A stretch of 64,000 nucleotides of DNA, from the NCBI RefSeq assembly GCF_001953865.1, contig NZ_MQUQ01000005.1, positions 585,256 through 649,255 on the forward strand, in the 5' to 3' direction. A model generated the notes under the pieces. The model did no database searches and was not told the DNA's origin. It saw nothing but the letters and a program-made list of their open reading frames with translations. Positions within the stretch are counted from its first letter, which is position 1. Each line of letters begins with the position of its first letter. The DNA is from Amycolatopsis coloradensis (GTDB lineage Bacteria; Actinomycetota; Actinomycetes; Mycobacteriales; Pseudonocardiaceae). The position numbers were made by a program, and so were the translations under genes. This document shows positions 47,868 to 55,949 of this stretch, piece after piece.

Positions 47868-48889
47868 TGTCGCTGTCGGTACGGGATCTGACCGTCCACT
47901 ATGGATCTTTCGCGGCCGTGAAGGACGCCAGGCTGGACATCGCCGACGGCGAGGTGCTGGCGTTGCTCGGCCCGTCCGGTTCGGGGAAGTCGACGCTGCT
48001 GCGGGCGATCACCGGACTGGAACCGCTGACCTCGGGCGCCGTGCGGTGGGACGGTGAGGACCTCGCCGGTGTCCCGGTGCACCGGCGGGGGTTCGGTCTG
48101 GTGTTCCAGGACGGGCAACTGTTCCCGCACCAGGACGTCGCTTCGAACATCGCGTTCGGCCTGCGGATGCACGACGTCCCGCGCGGCGAGCACGCGGAGC
48201 GGGTCCGCGACCTGCTGGACCTGGTCGGGCTCGAGGGTTACGAGCGGCGGCGGGTGACCGAATTGTCCGGCGGGCAGGCGCAGCGGGTGGCGCTGGCCCG
48301 CGCGCTGGCGCCGGAACCGCGGTTGCTGCTGCTGGACGAACCACTGTCCGGTTTGGACGCCGGGCTGCGGGAACAGCTGGCCATCGACCTCGCGGCGTTG
48401 TTGCGGCGCGGCAAGATCACCGCGCTGCTGGTCACGCACGACCAGGAAGAGGCGTTCACCCTCGCCGACCGGGTCGCCGTGCTGGACGGCGGCGAGATCC
48501 GGCAGGAGGGCGCGGTGCGCCGGGTGTGGCGGCAGCCGGTGGACGAGGGGGTGGCGCGATTCCTCGGCGTCACGACGTTCGTCGACGGCGAGGCGACCGG
48601 CGGGGTGGTGCGGACCGCGCTCGGCGAGGTCGCGTTGCCCGACGTCAAGGACGGCGCGGTGCGGCTGGGCCTGCGACCGCACGGTCTGCGGGTCTCCCGG
48701 GGCGGCGTCGAGGGTGCGGTCACCGCGGTGGTGCACCGGCGTGAGCACGTCCGGCTCGTGGTCGCGCTCGGCGACGAGTCCACTGTGGACGCCGTCGCGC
48801 CGGTCACGGCCGATCTCCGCCCCGGCGACACCGTGCGGCTCGCTCTGGATCCGGATGGCGTCGCCCAACTCCCGCAATTCGTCCTCTAG
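47867..48889 (+). CDS. thiQ: ABC transporter ATP-binding protein
   Basis: A 340-residue ATPase. Walker A GPSGSGKST, signature LSGGQAQRVALARAL, Walker B LLLLDEPLSGLD, switch His in LLVTHDQEEAF. An extra C-terminal TOBE-like domain of about 100 residues makes it longer than E. coli ThiQ (232). The GTG at 47867 shares a base with the thiP stop. Its last codons (CAATTCGTCCTCTAG) are the left arm of a family B hairpin, so the protein's FVL end is encoded by the repeat. Confidence 0.85.
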   Translation: MSLSVRDLTVHYGSFAAVKDARLDIADGEVLALLGPSGSGKSTLLRAITGLEPLTSGAVRWDGEDLAGVPVHRRGFGLVFQDGQLFPHQDVASNIAFGLRMHDVPRGEHAERVRDLLDLVGLEGYERRRVTELSGGQAQRVALARALAPEPRLLLLDEPLSGLDAGLREQLAIDLAALLRRGKITALLVTHDQEEAFTLADRVAVLDGGEIRQEGAVRRVWRQPVDEGVARFLGVTTFVDGEATGGVVRTALGEVALPDVKDGAVRLGLRPHGLRVSRGGVEGAVTAVVHRREHVRLVVALGDESTVDAVAPVTADLRPGDTVRLALDPDGVAQLPQFVL

Positions 48890-48931
48890 TTGCGGTAGTT
48901 GCGTGTGCAAGTACCGCAACTAGAGGACGAA
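48878..48931. repeat. inverted repeat, family B copy 2
   Basis: Perfect 20-base arms (TTCGTCCTCTAGTTGCGGTA and complement) with a 14-base loop. The left arm contains the thiQ stop codon; the right end is 15 bases from the stop of the convergent ABC permease gene. It differs from copy 1 at 18624 by CTAG for CTGG on both arms, i.e. a compensated change. Confidence 0.85.
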
Positions 48932-48946
48932 ACGCGGGGTCGGGTG

Positions 48947-49822
48947 TCACCCGTCGCGGGTGGTGAGGCGTGCGTAGGCGATCGAGAGCCCGATGGCGAT
49001 GTAGCAGGCGGCGCGGAGAGCGCCTTCGCCGAGCAGCGTCGTGTCCAGCGGGTCCATCAGCACCGACGCCGGCGCCTGCGCCCAGTCCTTGTTGAGCAGG
49101 AACGGATGCAGCCACGACACCGCGTCCAGGAAGCCGAGGATGGTGAACACGATCGTCCCGGCCAGCAGCGAGGCGACCACCAGCATCGGATGCTCGGTGA
49201 ACGACGAGATCGCGAGCGCGACCGCGCCGACCGCCCACAGTTGCAGCGTCACCCACAGCGCCACGAGCAGGAGCCTGCCCAGTGCGTCCCAGACACTCAG
49301 CGTCGAACCGGTGAGGGTGAACATCGAGTCGGTGCCGCTGATGATGAGCCCGGTGACGAAACCGGTGAACGTCATGGACAGCACGGCGATCACCGAAACC
49401 GTCGCGACGCCGAACGCCTTGATCGTGAGCAGCCTGCCGCGGCCGACGGGGGCGATCAGCCAGCCCCGCAGCGTCCCGTGCGCCGCCTCGCCGGCGATCG
49501 CGTCCGCCCCGGCCATCGCCGACGCGAGCGGGAGCAGCAGCGCCAGCGTCATGGTCAGGGCCGCGACCGGCAGGATGAACCCGTTGTTGATCGCGGAGGC
49601 GAGCAGTGCGCCGTCCCCGTCGCCGCCACCGTTCGCCTCCGACGGGTCGACCAGCGTCAGCGCGGCCCCGATCACGATCGGGATCAGCGCGAGCAGGCCC
49701 AGCACGGCCAGCGTGCGGGGCCGCCGGAAGATCCAGCGCAGTTCGGCGCGATACAGCCGGAGCAGGCCGACGCTGTCCTGGCCGGTCCGTGCCGCGGGAA
49801 TCGCGGCCGAAGCGTGGGTCAC
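48947..49822 (-). CDS. ABC-2-type transporter permease
   Basis: A 291-residue membrane protein with six helices. The N-terminal cytoplasmic RLYRAELRWIFRRPRTLAVLG segment and a large loop between helices 1 and 2 are typical of ABC-2 permeases of the NatB/CcmB-like export kind. GTG at 49822 overlaps the stop of its ATPase gene by four bases. It is the last gene of a three-gene operon: LolA-like lipoprotein, ATPase, permease. Substrate unknown; association with an envelope lipid/lipoprotein carrier suggests export of a surface component. Confidence 0.85.
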   Translation of the reverse strand: MTHASAAIPAARTGQDSVGLLRLYRAELRWIFRRPRTLAVLGLLALIPIVIGAALTLVDPSEANGGGDGDGALLASAINNGFILPVAALTMTLALLLPLASAMAGADAIAGEAAHGTLRGWLIAPVGRGRLLTIKAFGVATVSVIAVLSMTFTGFVTGLIISGTDSMFTLTGSTLSVWDALGRLLLVALWVTLQLWAVGAVALAISSFTEHPMLVVASLLAGTIVFTILGFLDAVSWLHPFLLNKDWAQAPASVLMDPLDTTLLGEGALRAACYIAIGLSIAYARLTTRDG

Positions 49823-50814
49823 GACTCTCCCTCACCGTCTACAGTGGACTCCGGCTGGGTCAGCCGGGCGAACAGGTCTTCGAGCCCGGTCCGCGCCCGC
49901 GCCGCCTCGTGCACGGCCACCCCGGCCGTCACCAGATGACGCAGGACGTCGGGCGCTTCGGCCGCGGTGAGGTCCACCCGGACGCCGTCCGGCGTGAGCC
50001 TGCTGCCGATCCTGTTCTCCCGCAGCGTTTCCACCGCGAGTTCGGCGTCAGGCGTCCGCACCAGCAGCGCCGCGTTCCCCGACTCCAGCAGTTCCGCGAG
50101 CTCGCCCTGGGCGATCACGTTCCCCGACTGGAGCACCGCGACGTGTGTGCAGGTCGCCTCGACCTCGGCCAGCAGATGCGAGGACACCAGCACGGTGACC
50201 CCGTCGGCGTGCAGTTCGGCGATGATCCGGCGGATCTCCCTGGTACCGGCCGGATCGAGGCCGTTGGTCGGCTCGTCGAGCACGACCATCCGCCGCGGCA
50301 CGAGCAACGCGCTCGCGAGCCCCATCCGCTGCTTCATCCCCAGCGAATAGCCCTTGAAGCGCCGGGTGGCGGCGTCGGTCAGGCCGACCCGCTCGAGCGC
50401 CGCGTCGACCGCTCCGGGGATCCCGGCCGAGGCCAGCCTCGGTTCGGCCGCGGCGACGCGCAGCAGGTTGTCCCGTCCGGAAAGAAAAGGGTGGAAACCC
50501 GGCCCTTCGACCAGCGCGCCGACGTCGGGCAGCGCGTGCGCCGCCTCGTCCGGCATCTTCTTCCCGAAGAGTTCGACCTCGCCTTCGGTGGGCCGCACGA
50601 GACCGAGCAGCATCCGGATGGTCGTCGTCTTACCCGAACCGTTGGGGCCGAGCATCCCCAGCACGGCGCCGTCGGGAACGTCGAGGTCGACGTGGTCCAC
50701 GGCCACCGTGCGGCCGTAGACCTTGCGCAGGCCCCTGGTGCGGGCCGCCATGGGTACCGCCGGAGCGGACGCCTCCTGAGAGACGCCCGCCCCGGCTTCG
50801 AACGTTGTGGTCAC
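49819..50814 (-). CDS. ABC transporter ATP-binding protein
   Basis: A 331-residue ATPase. Walker A GPNGSGKTTTIRMLLGL, signature YSLGMKQRMGLASALL, Walker B MVVLDEPTNGLDP, switch VSSHLL. The variant signature SLGMKQR and C-terminal DUF4162-like part are typical of ABC-2 exporters. GTG at 50814 overlaps the preceding stop by four bases, and its own stop overlaps the permease start by four, so all three genes are coupled. Confidence 0.9.
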   Translation of the reverse strand: MTTTFEAGAGVSQEASAPAVPMAARTRGLRKVYGRTVAVDHVDLDVPDGAVLGMLGPNGSGKTTTIRMLLGLVRPTEGEVELFGKKMPDEAAHALPDVGALVEGPGFHPFLSGRDNLLRVAAAEPRLASAGIPGAVDAALERVGLTDAATRRFKGYSLGMKQRMGLASALLVPRRMVVLDEPTNGLDPAGTREIRRIIAELHADGVTVLVSSHLLAEVEATCTHVAVLQSGNVIAQGELAELLESGNAALLVRTPDAELAVETLRENRIGSRLTPDGVRVDLTAAEAPDVLRHLVTAGVAVHEAARARTGLEDLFARLTQPESTVDGEGES

Positions 50815-51902
50815 TTCGCGGCCAATGCCTCGAAGAGGACCTGCTCCGGCACCGCGCCGACGGCGTAGCGGCCGTCGTCGGTCAGCACGCCGCTGCCGAC
50901 CTTGGTGGTCACCAGCCAGCCACTGCCCCAGGCACCGCTGACCGGCTTGGCGAACCGCGAAAGCAGCGCCTTCGGGTCGACCGCGCGGCCGTCCTCACCC
51001 TTGGCCTCGCCTGCCTTCGCCAGCGCGTCGGCCGGGATCTTGCCGGTGATGGCGGTGTCCCAGCCGTCGCCGACGACCTTGAGGTCGGACTTCGCCTGCT
51101 CGGCGAGCTCGCGGCCCTTCGGGTCGACCTCGGCGGTCTTCTCGGTCACCTTCGCGCCCTTCGGCGGGGTGAACTCGAAGTTCGACGCGGGCTGGTTCGC
51201 GAAGTTGATCTCACTGAAGGAGACCTCCAACGCCGGCGAGGAGGTGCCGTTGGCCAGCACCGTCAGCCGCAGTGGCATCCGGGTCTGCTCGTCGACCGCG
51301 ACGCGGATCTCGCGCAGGAGCGTCCGCTCGGCCGGCTTCGGCGTCAGCACCAGTTCGTACGCGGACCGGCCCGCCACCGACGACGTCCCGTCGACGGCGA
51401 TCGTGCTGGTCTCCCGCACCTTGCCGAGCAGTTCCGAAGCCACCGTCGCCGGGTCGACGGCCTGGCCCTCGACCTTGTTCTGATGCTCCTTGGCCAGTTC
51501 GGCCGGGATGGTCACCTTGGTGGCGGAGTTGTCCTTGGAGTTGTACTCCCAGACGGTCTGGCCGTTCCGGACGATGGTCTGCTGGCTCGAGCCCTCGGTG
51601 AGCGAGATCTTGCTCTTGCCCGCGCCGTCGGTGGAGACCTGCGCCGAGTCGATGCTGAGCGCCGACACCCCGGGAAGCGTGCTGCCGACCTGGGGCAGGC
51701 CGAGGTCGTTGTTGACCTTGACCTTCCCGTCGAACGACGACGGCTTCGCGTTGAGCGTGGACTGCACCAGCTCTTCGGCGCTGATCTGCGGCAAGATCGG
51801 CGCGTCACCCGCGGTGGCGGGCATCGCGACGACGGCGAGCCCGCCGACGCCGAGTGCCGTTCCCACCACCGCCGCGGTGATGGCCTTCCTCTTCGGATCC
51901 AT
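50811..51902 (-). CDS. LolA-like / DUF2092 outer envelope carrier protein
   Basis: A 363-residue exported protein. Signal MDPKRKAITAAVVGTALGVGGLAVVAMPATAG is cleaved near ATA-GDA. The following fold is the LolA/LppX-like half-barrel: QISAEELVQSTLNAKPSSFDGKVKV, then repeated strands and PAERTLLREIRVAVDEQTRMPLRLTVL. It lacks a lipobox. LolA-like proteins carry hydrophobic cargo between membranes or across the envelope. ATG at 51902. Divergent from the response-regulator gene with 144 bases between; the two sets probably form one envelope-stress module. Confidence 0.85.
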   Translation of the reverse strand: MDPKRKAITAAVVGTALGVGGLAVVAMPATAGDAPILPQISAEELVQSTLNAKPSSFDGKVKVNNDLGLPQVGSTLPGVSALSIDSAQVSTDGAGKSKISLTEGSSQQTIVRNGQTVWEYNSKDNSATKVTIPAELAKEHQNKVEGQAVDPATVASELLGKVRETSTIAVDGTSSVAGRSAYELVLTPKPAERTLLREIRVAVDEQTRMPLRLTVLANGTSSPALEVSFSEINFANQPASNFEFTPPKGAKVTEKTAEVDPKGRELAEQAKSDLKVVGDGWDTAITGKIPADALAKAGEAKGEDGRAVDPKALLSRFAKPVSGAWGSGWLVTTKVGSGVLTDDGRYAVGAVPEQVLFEALAAK

Positions 51903-51970
51903 GCTGTCTCTCCCTGGTTCCCCGAACCCCAGTGTGTTCGGGTCTTGGCGACAACGCTTCCCCGGAAACG

Positions 51971-52017
51971 CTGAGATACCACTCAGACTCCGCCGCCGGA
52001 GCTGAGATGGCGCTGAG
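51971..52017. promoter_or_regulatory. direct repeats in the divergent LolA-like / regulator promoter
   Basis: CTGAGATACCACTCAGA (51971) and CTGAGATGGCGCTGAGA (52002) begin 31 bases apart, close to three helical turns, in the 144-base gap between the LolA-like gene and the two-component genes. Paired CTCAG-type boxes are a feature of MprA-like regulators. Likely binding site of the adjacent response regulator. Confidence 0.55.
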
Positions 52018-52046
52018 AGCCCGCGCGTGAGCTGGTGAAAGCGTGA

Positions 52047-52775
52047 ATGATAAGGAACGTGAAACCTCGAGTACTGGTGGTCGACGACGAGCCCGGCGTG
52101 CGCAAGGCGCTGCAGCGCGGGCTGCGCGCCGAGGACATGGACGTGGTCACGGCGGCCGACGGGCCCAGCGGCCTGCGGCTCGCGCAGACGGGCTCCTTCG
52201 ACGTCGTCCTGCTCGACATCATGCTTCCGGGTCTTTCCGGCTACCGCGTCCTCGAACGGCTGCGCGCGCTCGGCGTCACCACGCCGGTGCTGATGATCTC
52301 CGCGAAGGACGGCGAGGTCGACCAAGCCGATGGCCTCGACCTCGGCGCCGACGGCTACCTGGTGAAACCGTTCTCGTTCGTCGTCCTGGTCGCGCAGGTG
52401 CGCGCGGTGCTGCGGCGGGCGTCTCCGGACGCGATCCGCGGGCCGCTGCGGATCGGCGCGCTCGAAGTCGACCGGAGCCTGCGCCAGGTCCGCTACGACG
52501 GCGTCGAAGTGGCGTTTAGCCCCCGTGAGTTCGCGCTGCTGGAAGTGCTGGCCGGCCGGGCGGGAACGGTGGTCACCAAGGACGAACTGCTGCGCGCCGT
52601 CTGGGGAGACGAGCAGGCCGCGACCCGCAACGTCGTCGAGGTCTACGTCGGTTACGTGCGCCGCAAGCTCGACGCCGTCGGCGCGGGCGCGCTGGTCCGT
52701 ACCGTGCGCGGGCACGGCTACCTGGCCTCGGACGCGCAGCTCGACGAGGTCATCGCCCCGGCGGGACAGGGGTGA
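52047..52775 (+). CDS. OmpR-family response regulator
   Basis: A 242-residue regulator. Receiver: VLVVDDEPG acidic pair, phosphoacceptor Asp in VVLLDIMLPG (about residue 55), Thr/Ser in MISAKDG, Lys in LVKPF. Effector: winged helix with EVAFSPREFALLEVLAGRAG, VTKDELLRAVWG and VEVYVGYVRRKL, ending VRGHGYL. ATG at 52047, or GTG at 52059. TGA overlaps the kinase GTG by four bases. Resembles MprA. It probably controls the divergent LolA-like/ABC operon. Confidence 0.93.
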   Translation: MIRNVKPRVLVVDDEPGVRKALQRGLRAEDMDVVTAADGPSGLRLAQTGSFDVVLLDIMLPGLSGYRVLERLRALGVTTPVLMISAKDGEVDQADGLDLGADGYLVKPFSFVVLVAQVRAVLRRASPDAIRGPLRIGALEVDRSLRQVRYDGVEVAFSPREFALLEVLAGRAGTVVTKDELLRAVWGDEQAATRNVVEVYVGYVRRKLDAVGAGALVRTVRGHGYLASDAQLDEVIAPAGQG

Positions 52776-54100
52776 TCGGGTCGCCGTCTTGGTGGCGCCG
52801 CCGTTCGCTCCAGGTCCGGATCACCCTTCTCACGGCCGCCGTCACGCTCGGGTTCTTGCTCGGCCTGGCCGCGGTCGCCGGGGACAACCTCCAGCCGCTG
52901 CTCACCGAATCGGTCGACAAGGAACTCGGCGCCCAGCTGGACACCGCGAAGGCCGACGTGGTGGCGGGGCGGCCGCCGACGGCCTCGGCGGTCACCGTCC
53001 GGGTGCTCGACACCGGCGGCGGCCCGGTGGACGGCGTGCCGCCCGCGAATCTCGGGCCGCCGGAAGTCCGCGCGCTGAAGGCGGGCGAATCGATCACGAC
53101 CGGCGGCGAAGCCAGCTGGCGCTGGGTGGGGACCGTGGTCACCGCGCCCGACGGGCAGCAACGGCTGGTCGTCGCCGGTGCGGGCCTGGTCGGTTTCGCC
53201 ACCGCTGTGCGTTCCGCCGGGCTGTGGCTGTTCGTGGTCGCGTCCGTCGGGGCGGTGGGCGCGGGGATCGCGACGTGGCTGCTGGTGCGGTTCGCGTTGC
53301 GGCCGGTGGCCAGGATGCGCGGCTCGGTGCGGGCGCTCCCGCCGGGCGCGCGGCTGCCGCTGCCCGATTCGCACGACGAACTCCGCGCGCTGGCCGAAGA
53401 GTTCAACGCCCTGCTGGCGCGTCAGGAAGAGGCCGCCGAGCGGCTGCGGCGGTTCACCGGCGACGCCGCGCACGAACTGCGGTCGCCGGTCGCGTCGATC
53501 CGCGTGCAGGCCGAGGTCGCGGTCGCCAACCCCGATCCCGAACTCTCGCAGGAGACGCTGTCCGACGTCCTCGAGGAGGCGGAACGGCTTTCCTCGCTGC
53601 TCGACGGGTTGCTGGCGCTGGCGAGGTCGGACGCGGGAGAGGTGCCGCCCGCGGAACCGGTCGAGCTGGTGAGCGAGGTGCGGGCGGCGGTCGCGCGGAT
53701 GCCCGCCGGCGCGCCGGAGATCCGGGTGAGCGGCACGGTCGGCACGGCGTGGGCGCTGGCGACGCACGCCGAGGTCGAACTGGTGCTGAGCAATCTGCTG
53801 CGCAACGCCTGCCGGTACGCGCGCGGGGAGATCGTGGTGTCGGTGCTCGCGGCCCGGTCCACCGTGCGGGTGGTGGTCGACGACGACGGGCCGGGCATCG
53901 AGCCGGAACACCGCGAGCGGGTCTTCGACAGGTTCTACCGCGTGTCCGATTCGCGGGCGCGCTCCTCCGGCGGCACCGGACTGGGACTGGCGATGGTCGC
54001 GGAGGCCGTCCGGCGGCGCGGGGGGCGGGTGCGTGTCGGCGAATCACCCGATGGCGGGGCACGCTTCCAGATCGTCTGGCAGGCGGCACGGCGGTCGTAG
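52772..54100 (+). CDS. sensor histidine kinase
   Basis: A 442-residue membrane kinase. Two helices (about residues 15-37 and 145-170) flank a 105-residue extracytoplasmic sensor domain, followed by HAMP (RFALRPVARMRGSVRALP), dimerisation and phosphoacceptor H-box FTGDAAHELRSPVASI (His about residue 235), N-box NLLRNACRYA, G1 VDDDGPGIEP, F FDRFYR and G2 GGTGLGLAMV. GTG at 52772, coupled to the response regulator. Stimulus unknown; context suggests envelope damage. Confidence 0.93.
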   Translation: MIGSPSWWRRRSLQVRITLLTAAVTLGFLLGLAAVAGDNLQPLLTESVDKELGAQLDTAKADVVAGRPPTASAVTVRVLDTGGGPVDGVPPANLGPPEVRALKAGESITTGGEASWRWVGTVVTAPDGQQRLVVAGAGLVGFATAVRSAGLWLFVVASVGAVGAGIATWLLVRFALRPVARMRGSVRALPPGARLPLPDSHDELRALAEEFNALLARQEEAAERLRRFTGDAAHELRSPVASIRVQAEVAVANPDPELSQETLSDVLEEAERLSSLLDGLLALARSDAGEVPPAEPVELVSEVRAAVARMPAGAPEIRVSGTVGTAWALATHAEVELVLSNLLRNACRYARGEIVVSVLAARSTVRVVVDDDGPGIEPEHRERVFDRFYRVSDSRARSSGGTGLGLAMVAEAVRRRGGRVRVGESPDGGARFQIVWQAARRS

Positions 54101-54110
54101 GGTGGGGCGC

Positions 54111-54500
54111 GTGGTCATCGTGGGCGCCGCCATCGTGCGGAACGGACAAGTGCTGGCACAGCAGCGGGCTTGGCCCGCCGACCACGCCGGGCAATGGGAA
54201 TTGCCGGGTGGACGGGTCGAGGACGGTGAAAGCGACGAGGCCGCTTTGGCGCGTGAATGCCTGGAGGAGCTGGACGTCGCGGTGACGGTCGGGGGCCGGG
54301 TCGGCGAGGACGTCCCGTTGCCGGGCGGGAAGGTGCTGCGGATCTACGTCGCGTCGCTGGTCTCGGCGGGGGACGAGCCGCGGGCGGTGGAACACAAGGA
54401 CGTCCGGTGGATCTCCACCGCTGAACTCGACGACCTCGACTGGCTGCCCGCGGACCGCGTCCTCCTGCCCGCCCTCCGCGCTCTGTTGCTTCCCGCGTGA
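54111..54500 (+). CDS. NUDIX hydrolase (MutT-like)
   Basis: A 129-residue NUDIX protein. The box G-x5-E-x7-REUxEE-x-GU is read as GGRVEDGESDEAALARECLE followed by ELDV, complete except for the last Gly. Preceding PADHAGQWELPGG is typical of MutT-type 8-oxo-dGTP diphosphatases. GTG at 54111 is chosen, 10 bases after the kinase stop. It probably removes oxidised nucleotides; specificity is not proven. Confidence 0.9.
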   Translation: MVIVGAAIVRNGQVLAQQRAWPADHAGQWELPGGRVEDGESDEAALARECLEELDVAVTVGGRVGEDVPLPGGKVLRIYVASLVSAGDEPRAVEHKDVRWISTAELDDLDWLPADRVLLPALRALLLPA

Positions 54501-54545
54501 AGGCCCCTTTCCCTCGGCTCCCTCGGCGTCGAGCGCGGCCGAGCA

Positions 54546-54600
54546 TGTCGCGAAAGCCACTTTCGGGACATCAGACGTCTCGAAAGTGGCTTTCGCGACA
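54546..54600. repeat. inverted repeat, family C
   Basis: Perfect 20-base arms (TGTCGCGAAAGCCACTTTCG and complement) with a 15-base loop. Each arm contains a smaller near-palindrome CGAAAGnnnCTTTCG, like the nested design of family A. It lies 46 bases after the NUDIX stop. Confidence 0.85.
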
Positions 54601-54866
54601 CAGCCACCCGCCAGTCGCGAGAAGACCTAGACGCGGTGATGCCCCCAATGTTCATGGGAGACGGTGAGCGCCCCGAATGAGGCATTGGGGCGTCAGCCCC
54701 GGGCTGCGGACGGACAGCTAAAACCGCCTGACGCGGCCAACACGTCGGCGGTATCGATGTGTTTCCGGCACGTTCGCCCTGGTTGGGGCCATCATTTACT
54801 TGAGGATACGGTCAAACTAGACGCTGGCGGTCATTTCTCCTTGAAGAGCGTCCTCTGCGGCTGAGC

Positions 54867-54889
54867 CGCGTGAAGGGGGCCTTCACGCG
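54867..54889. repeat. short inverted repeat at trpS 3' end, family E
   Basis: Ten-base arms (CGCGTGAAGG, CCTTCACGCG) with a 3-base loop, three bases beyond the trpS stop codon. It may terminate trpS transcription. The TGAAGG-ggg-CCTTCA core is the common theme of the other families. Confidence 0.7.
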
Positions 54890-54892
54890 CGT

Positions 54893-55858
54893 TCAGCCCG
54901 CGCCGATGAGCCGCAGTGCGGACCGGAGCCGGTGCTCACCGCGTTCCGCCGCCCGGACGGCACCCGCTTTCCGGACCCGGTCCAGCTCACCGGGGTCGGC
55001 GAGCAGCGCCAGCGCGCGTTCCCGGACCGGCCGCAACTCCTCGATGAGTGCCTCGGAGACGGCCTCCTTCACCTGCCCGTAGGAGTCGTACCGGTCGGCA
55101 AGGACCTCGGGTTTCTCCTTGACACAGGCCGCGAGGATGTCCAGCAGGTTCGCCATCCCCGGCCGGGTTTCCGGCGCGTAGGCGGGCTTCGACCCGCCGT
55201 CGGTCACCGCGCGTTTCACCTTCCGCCTGACCTGGTCGGCCTCGTCGAGGACGAACACGACCCCGGCCTCCTCCCGCGTCGATTTCGACATCTTCCGCGT
55301 CGGCACGGCGAGGTCCATGACTCGGGCACCGGCGGGTGGCAGCACCGCCTTCGGCATGGTGAACACGTCGCCGTAGGTGGAGTTGAACCGCTTCGCCAGC
55401 GTTCTCGCCAGTTCGACGTGCTGCCGCTGGTCCTCGCCGACGGGGACTTCGTCCGCGCCCTGCAAGAGGATGTCCGCGGCCATCAGCACCGGATAGGTCA
55501 GCAGGGACAGCCGGACGCCCGCCTGGCCCTTCGACTTCTCCTTGAACTGGATCATCCTGGCGGCCTCGCCGTAGTTGCAGGTGCATTCGAGGACCCAGTT
55601 GAGGGCGCCCAGTTCGCGGGCTATGTCGGATTGCACGAACACGCGGTCCGGCTCGATCCCGGCCGCGATCAGCACGGCCAGCTGTTCGGAAGCCATCGAG
55701 CGCAGCTTCGCCGGGTTGTGCGAGTTCGTCATGGCGTGCAGGTCGGAGACGAAGTACAGGTCGTCCGGCCCGCCCTCGTCCGCCCAGCGGGAAATGGCCC
55801 CCAGGTGGTTCCCGACGTGGACGTGGCCGGACGGGGTGATCCCGGACAACCTGATCAT
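54893..55858 (-). CDS. trpS: tryptophanyl-tRNA synthetase
   Basis: A 321-residue class I synthetase. Signature PSGHVHVGNHLGA replaces the canonical HIGH motif, and KMSKS is at about residue 195 (PTRKMSKSTREE). Other TrpRS segments: DLHAMTNSHNP, LLTYPVLMAADILLQGADEVPVGEDQRQHVEL. ATG at 55858 with AAGGAAGAAGG just before. The gene is preceded by a leader-peptide attenuator, so it is controlled by charged tRNA-Trp. Streptomyces coelicolor has an auxiliary, antibiotic-resistant trpS under the same kind of control; this gene may be that type, but the genome's other trpS, if any, is not visible here. Confidence 0.94.
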   Translation of the reverse strand: MIRLSGITPSGHVHVGNHLGAISRWADEGGPDDLYFVSDLHAMTNSHNPAKLRSMASEQLAVLIAAGIEPDRVFVQSDIARELGALNWVLECTCNYGEAARMIQFKEKSKGQAGVRLSLLTYPVLMAADILLQGADEVPVGEDQRQHVELARTLAKRFNSTYGDVFTMPKAVLPPAGARVMDLAVPTRKMSKSTREEAGVVFVLDEADQVRRKVKRAVTDGGSKPAYAPETRPGMANLLDILAACVKEKPEVLADRYDSYGQVKEAVSEALIEELRPVRERALALLADPGELDRVRKAGAVRAAERGEHRLRSALRLIGAG

Positions 55859-55904
55859 CTGCCTTCTTCCTTCCGGATTCGGGCCGCCCCGGGGTCCGGG
55901 CACG

Positions 55905-55930
55905 AAAAAGGCCGCCCGGTGGGGCGGCCT
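55905..55930 (-). terminator. trpS attenuator terminator
   Basis: On the minus strand, AGGCCGCCC-cacc-GGGCGGCCT (55930-55909) is a perfect 9-bp stem with a tetraloop, followed by five T (55909-55905). It ends 46 bases before the trpS start and 19 bases after the leader-peptide stop. Its 5' arm can instead pair with GGCGGCC inside the leader gene. Confidence 0.9.
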
Positions 55931-55949
55931 GGTGGTGCGCTCGTGTGGT

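Larger units (their letters stand above)
54501..54892. other. gene-free region packed with inverted repeats
   Basis: About 390 bases between the NUDIX and trpS stops. No protein-like frame. It holds a GTGAAGGCCCCTTT element at 54498, the family C hairpin (54546-54600), a bulged hairpin CGCCCC-AATG/CATTGGGGCG (54669-54692), a small GCGGCtGAGCCGC palindrome (54857) and the family E hairpin next to trpS (54867-54889). The part 54700-54850 shows nothing recognised. Confidence 0.55.
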
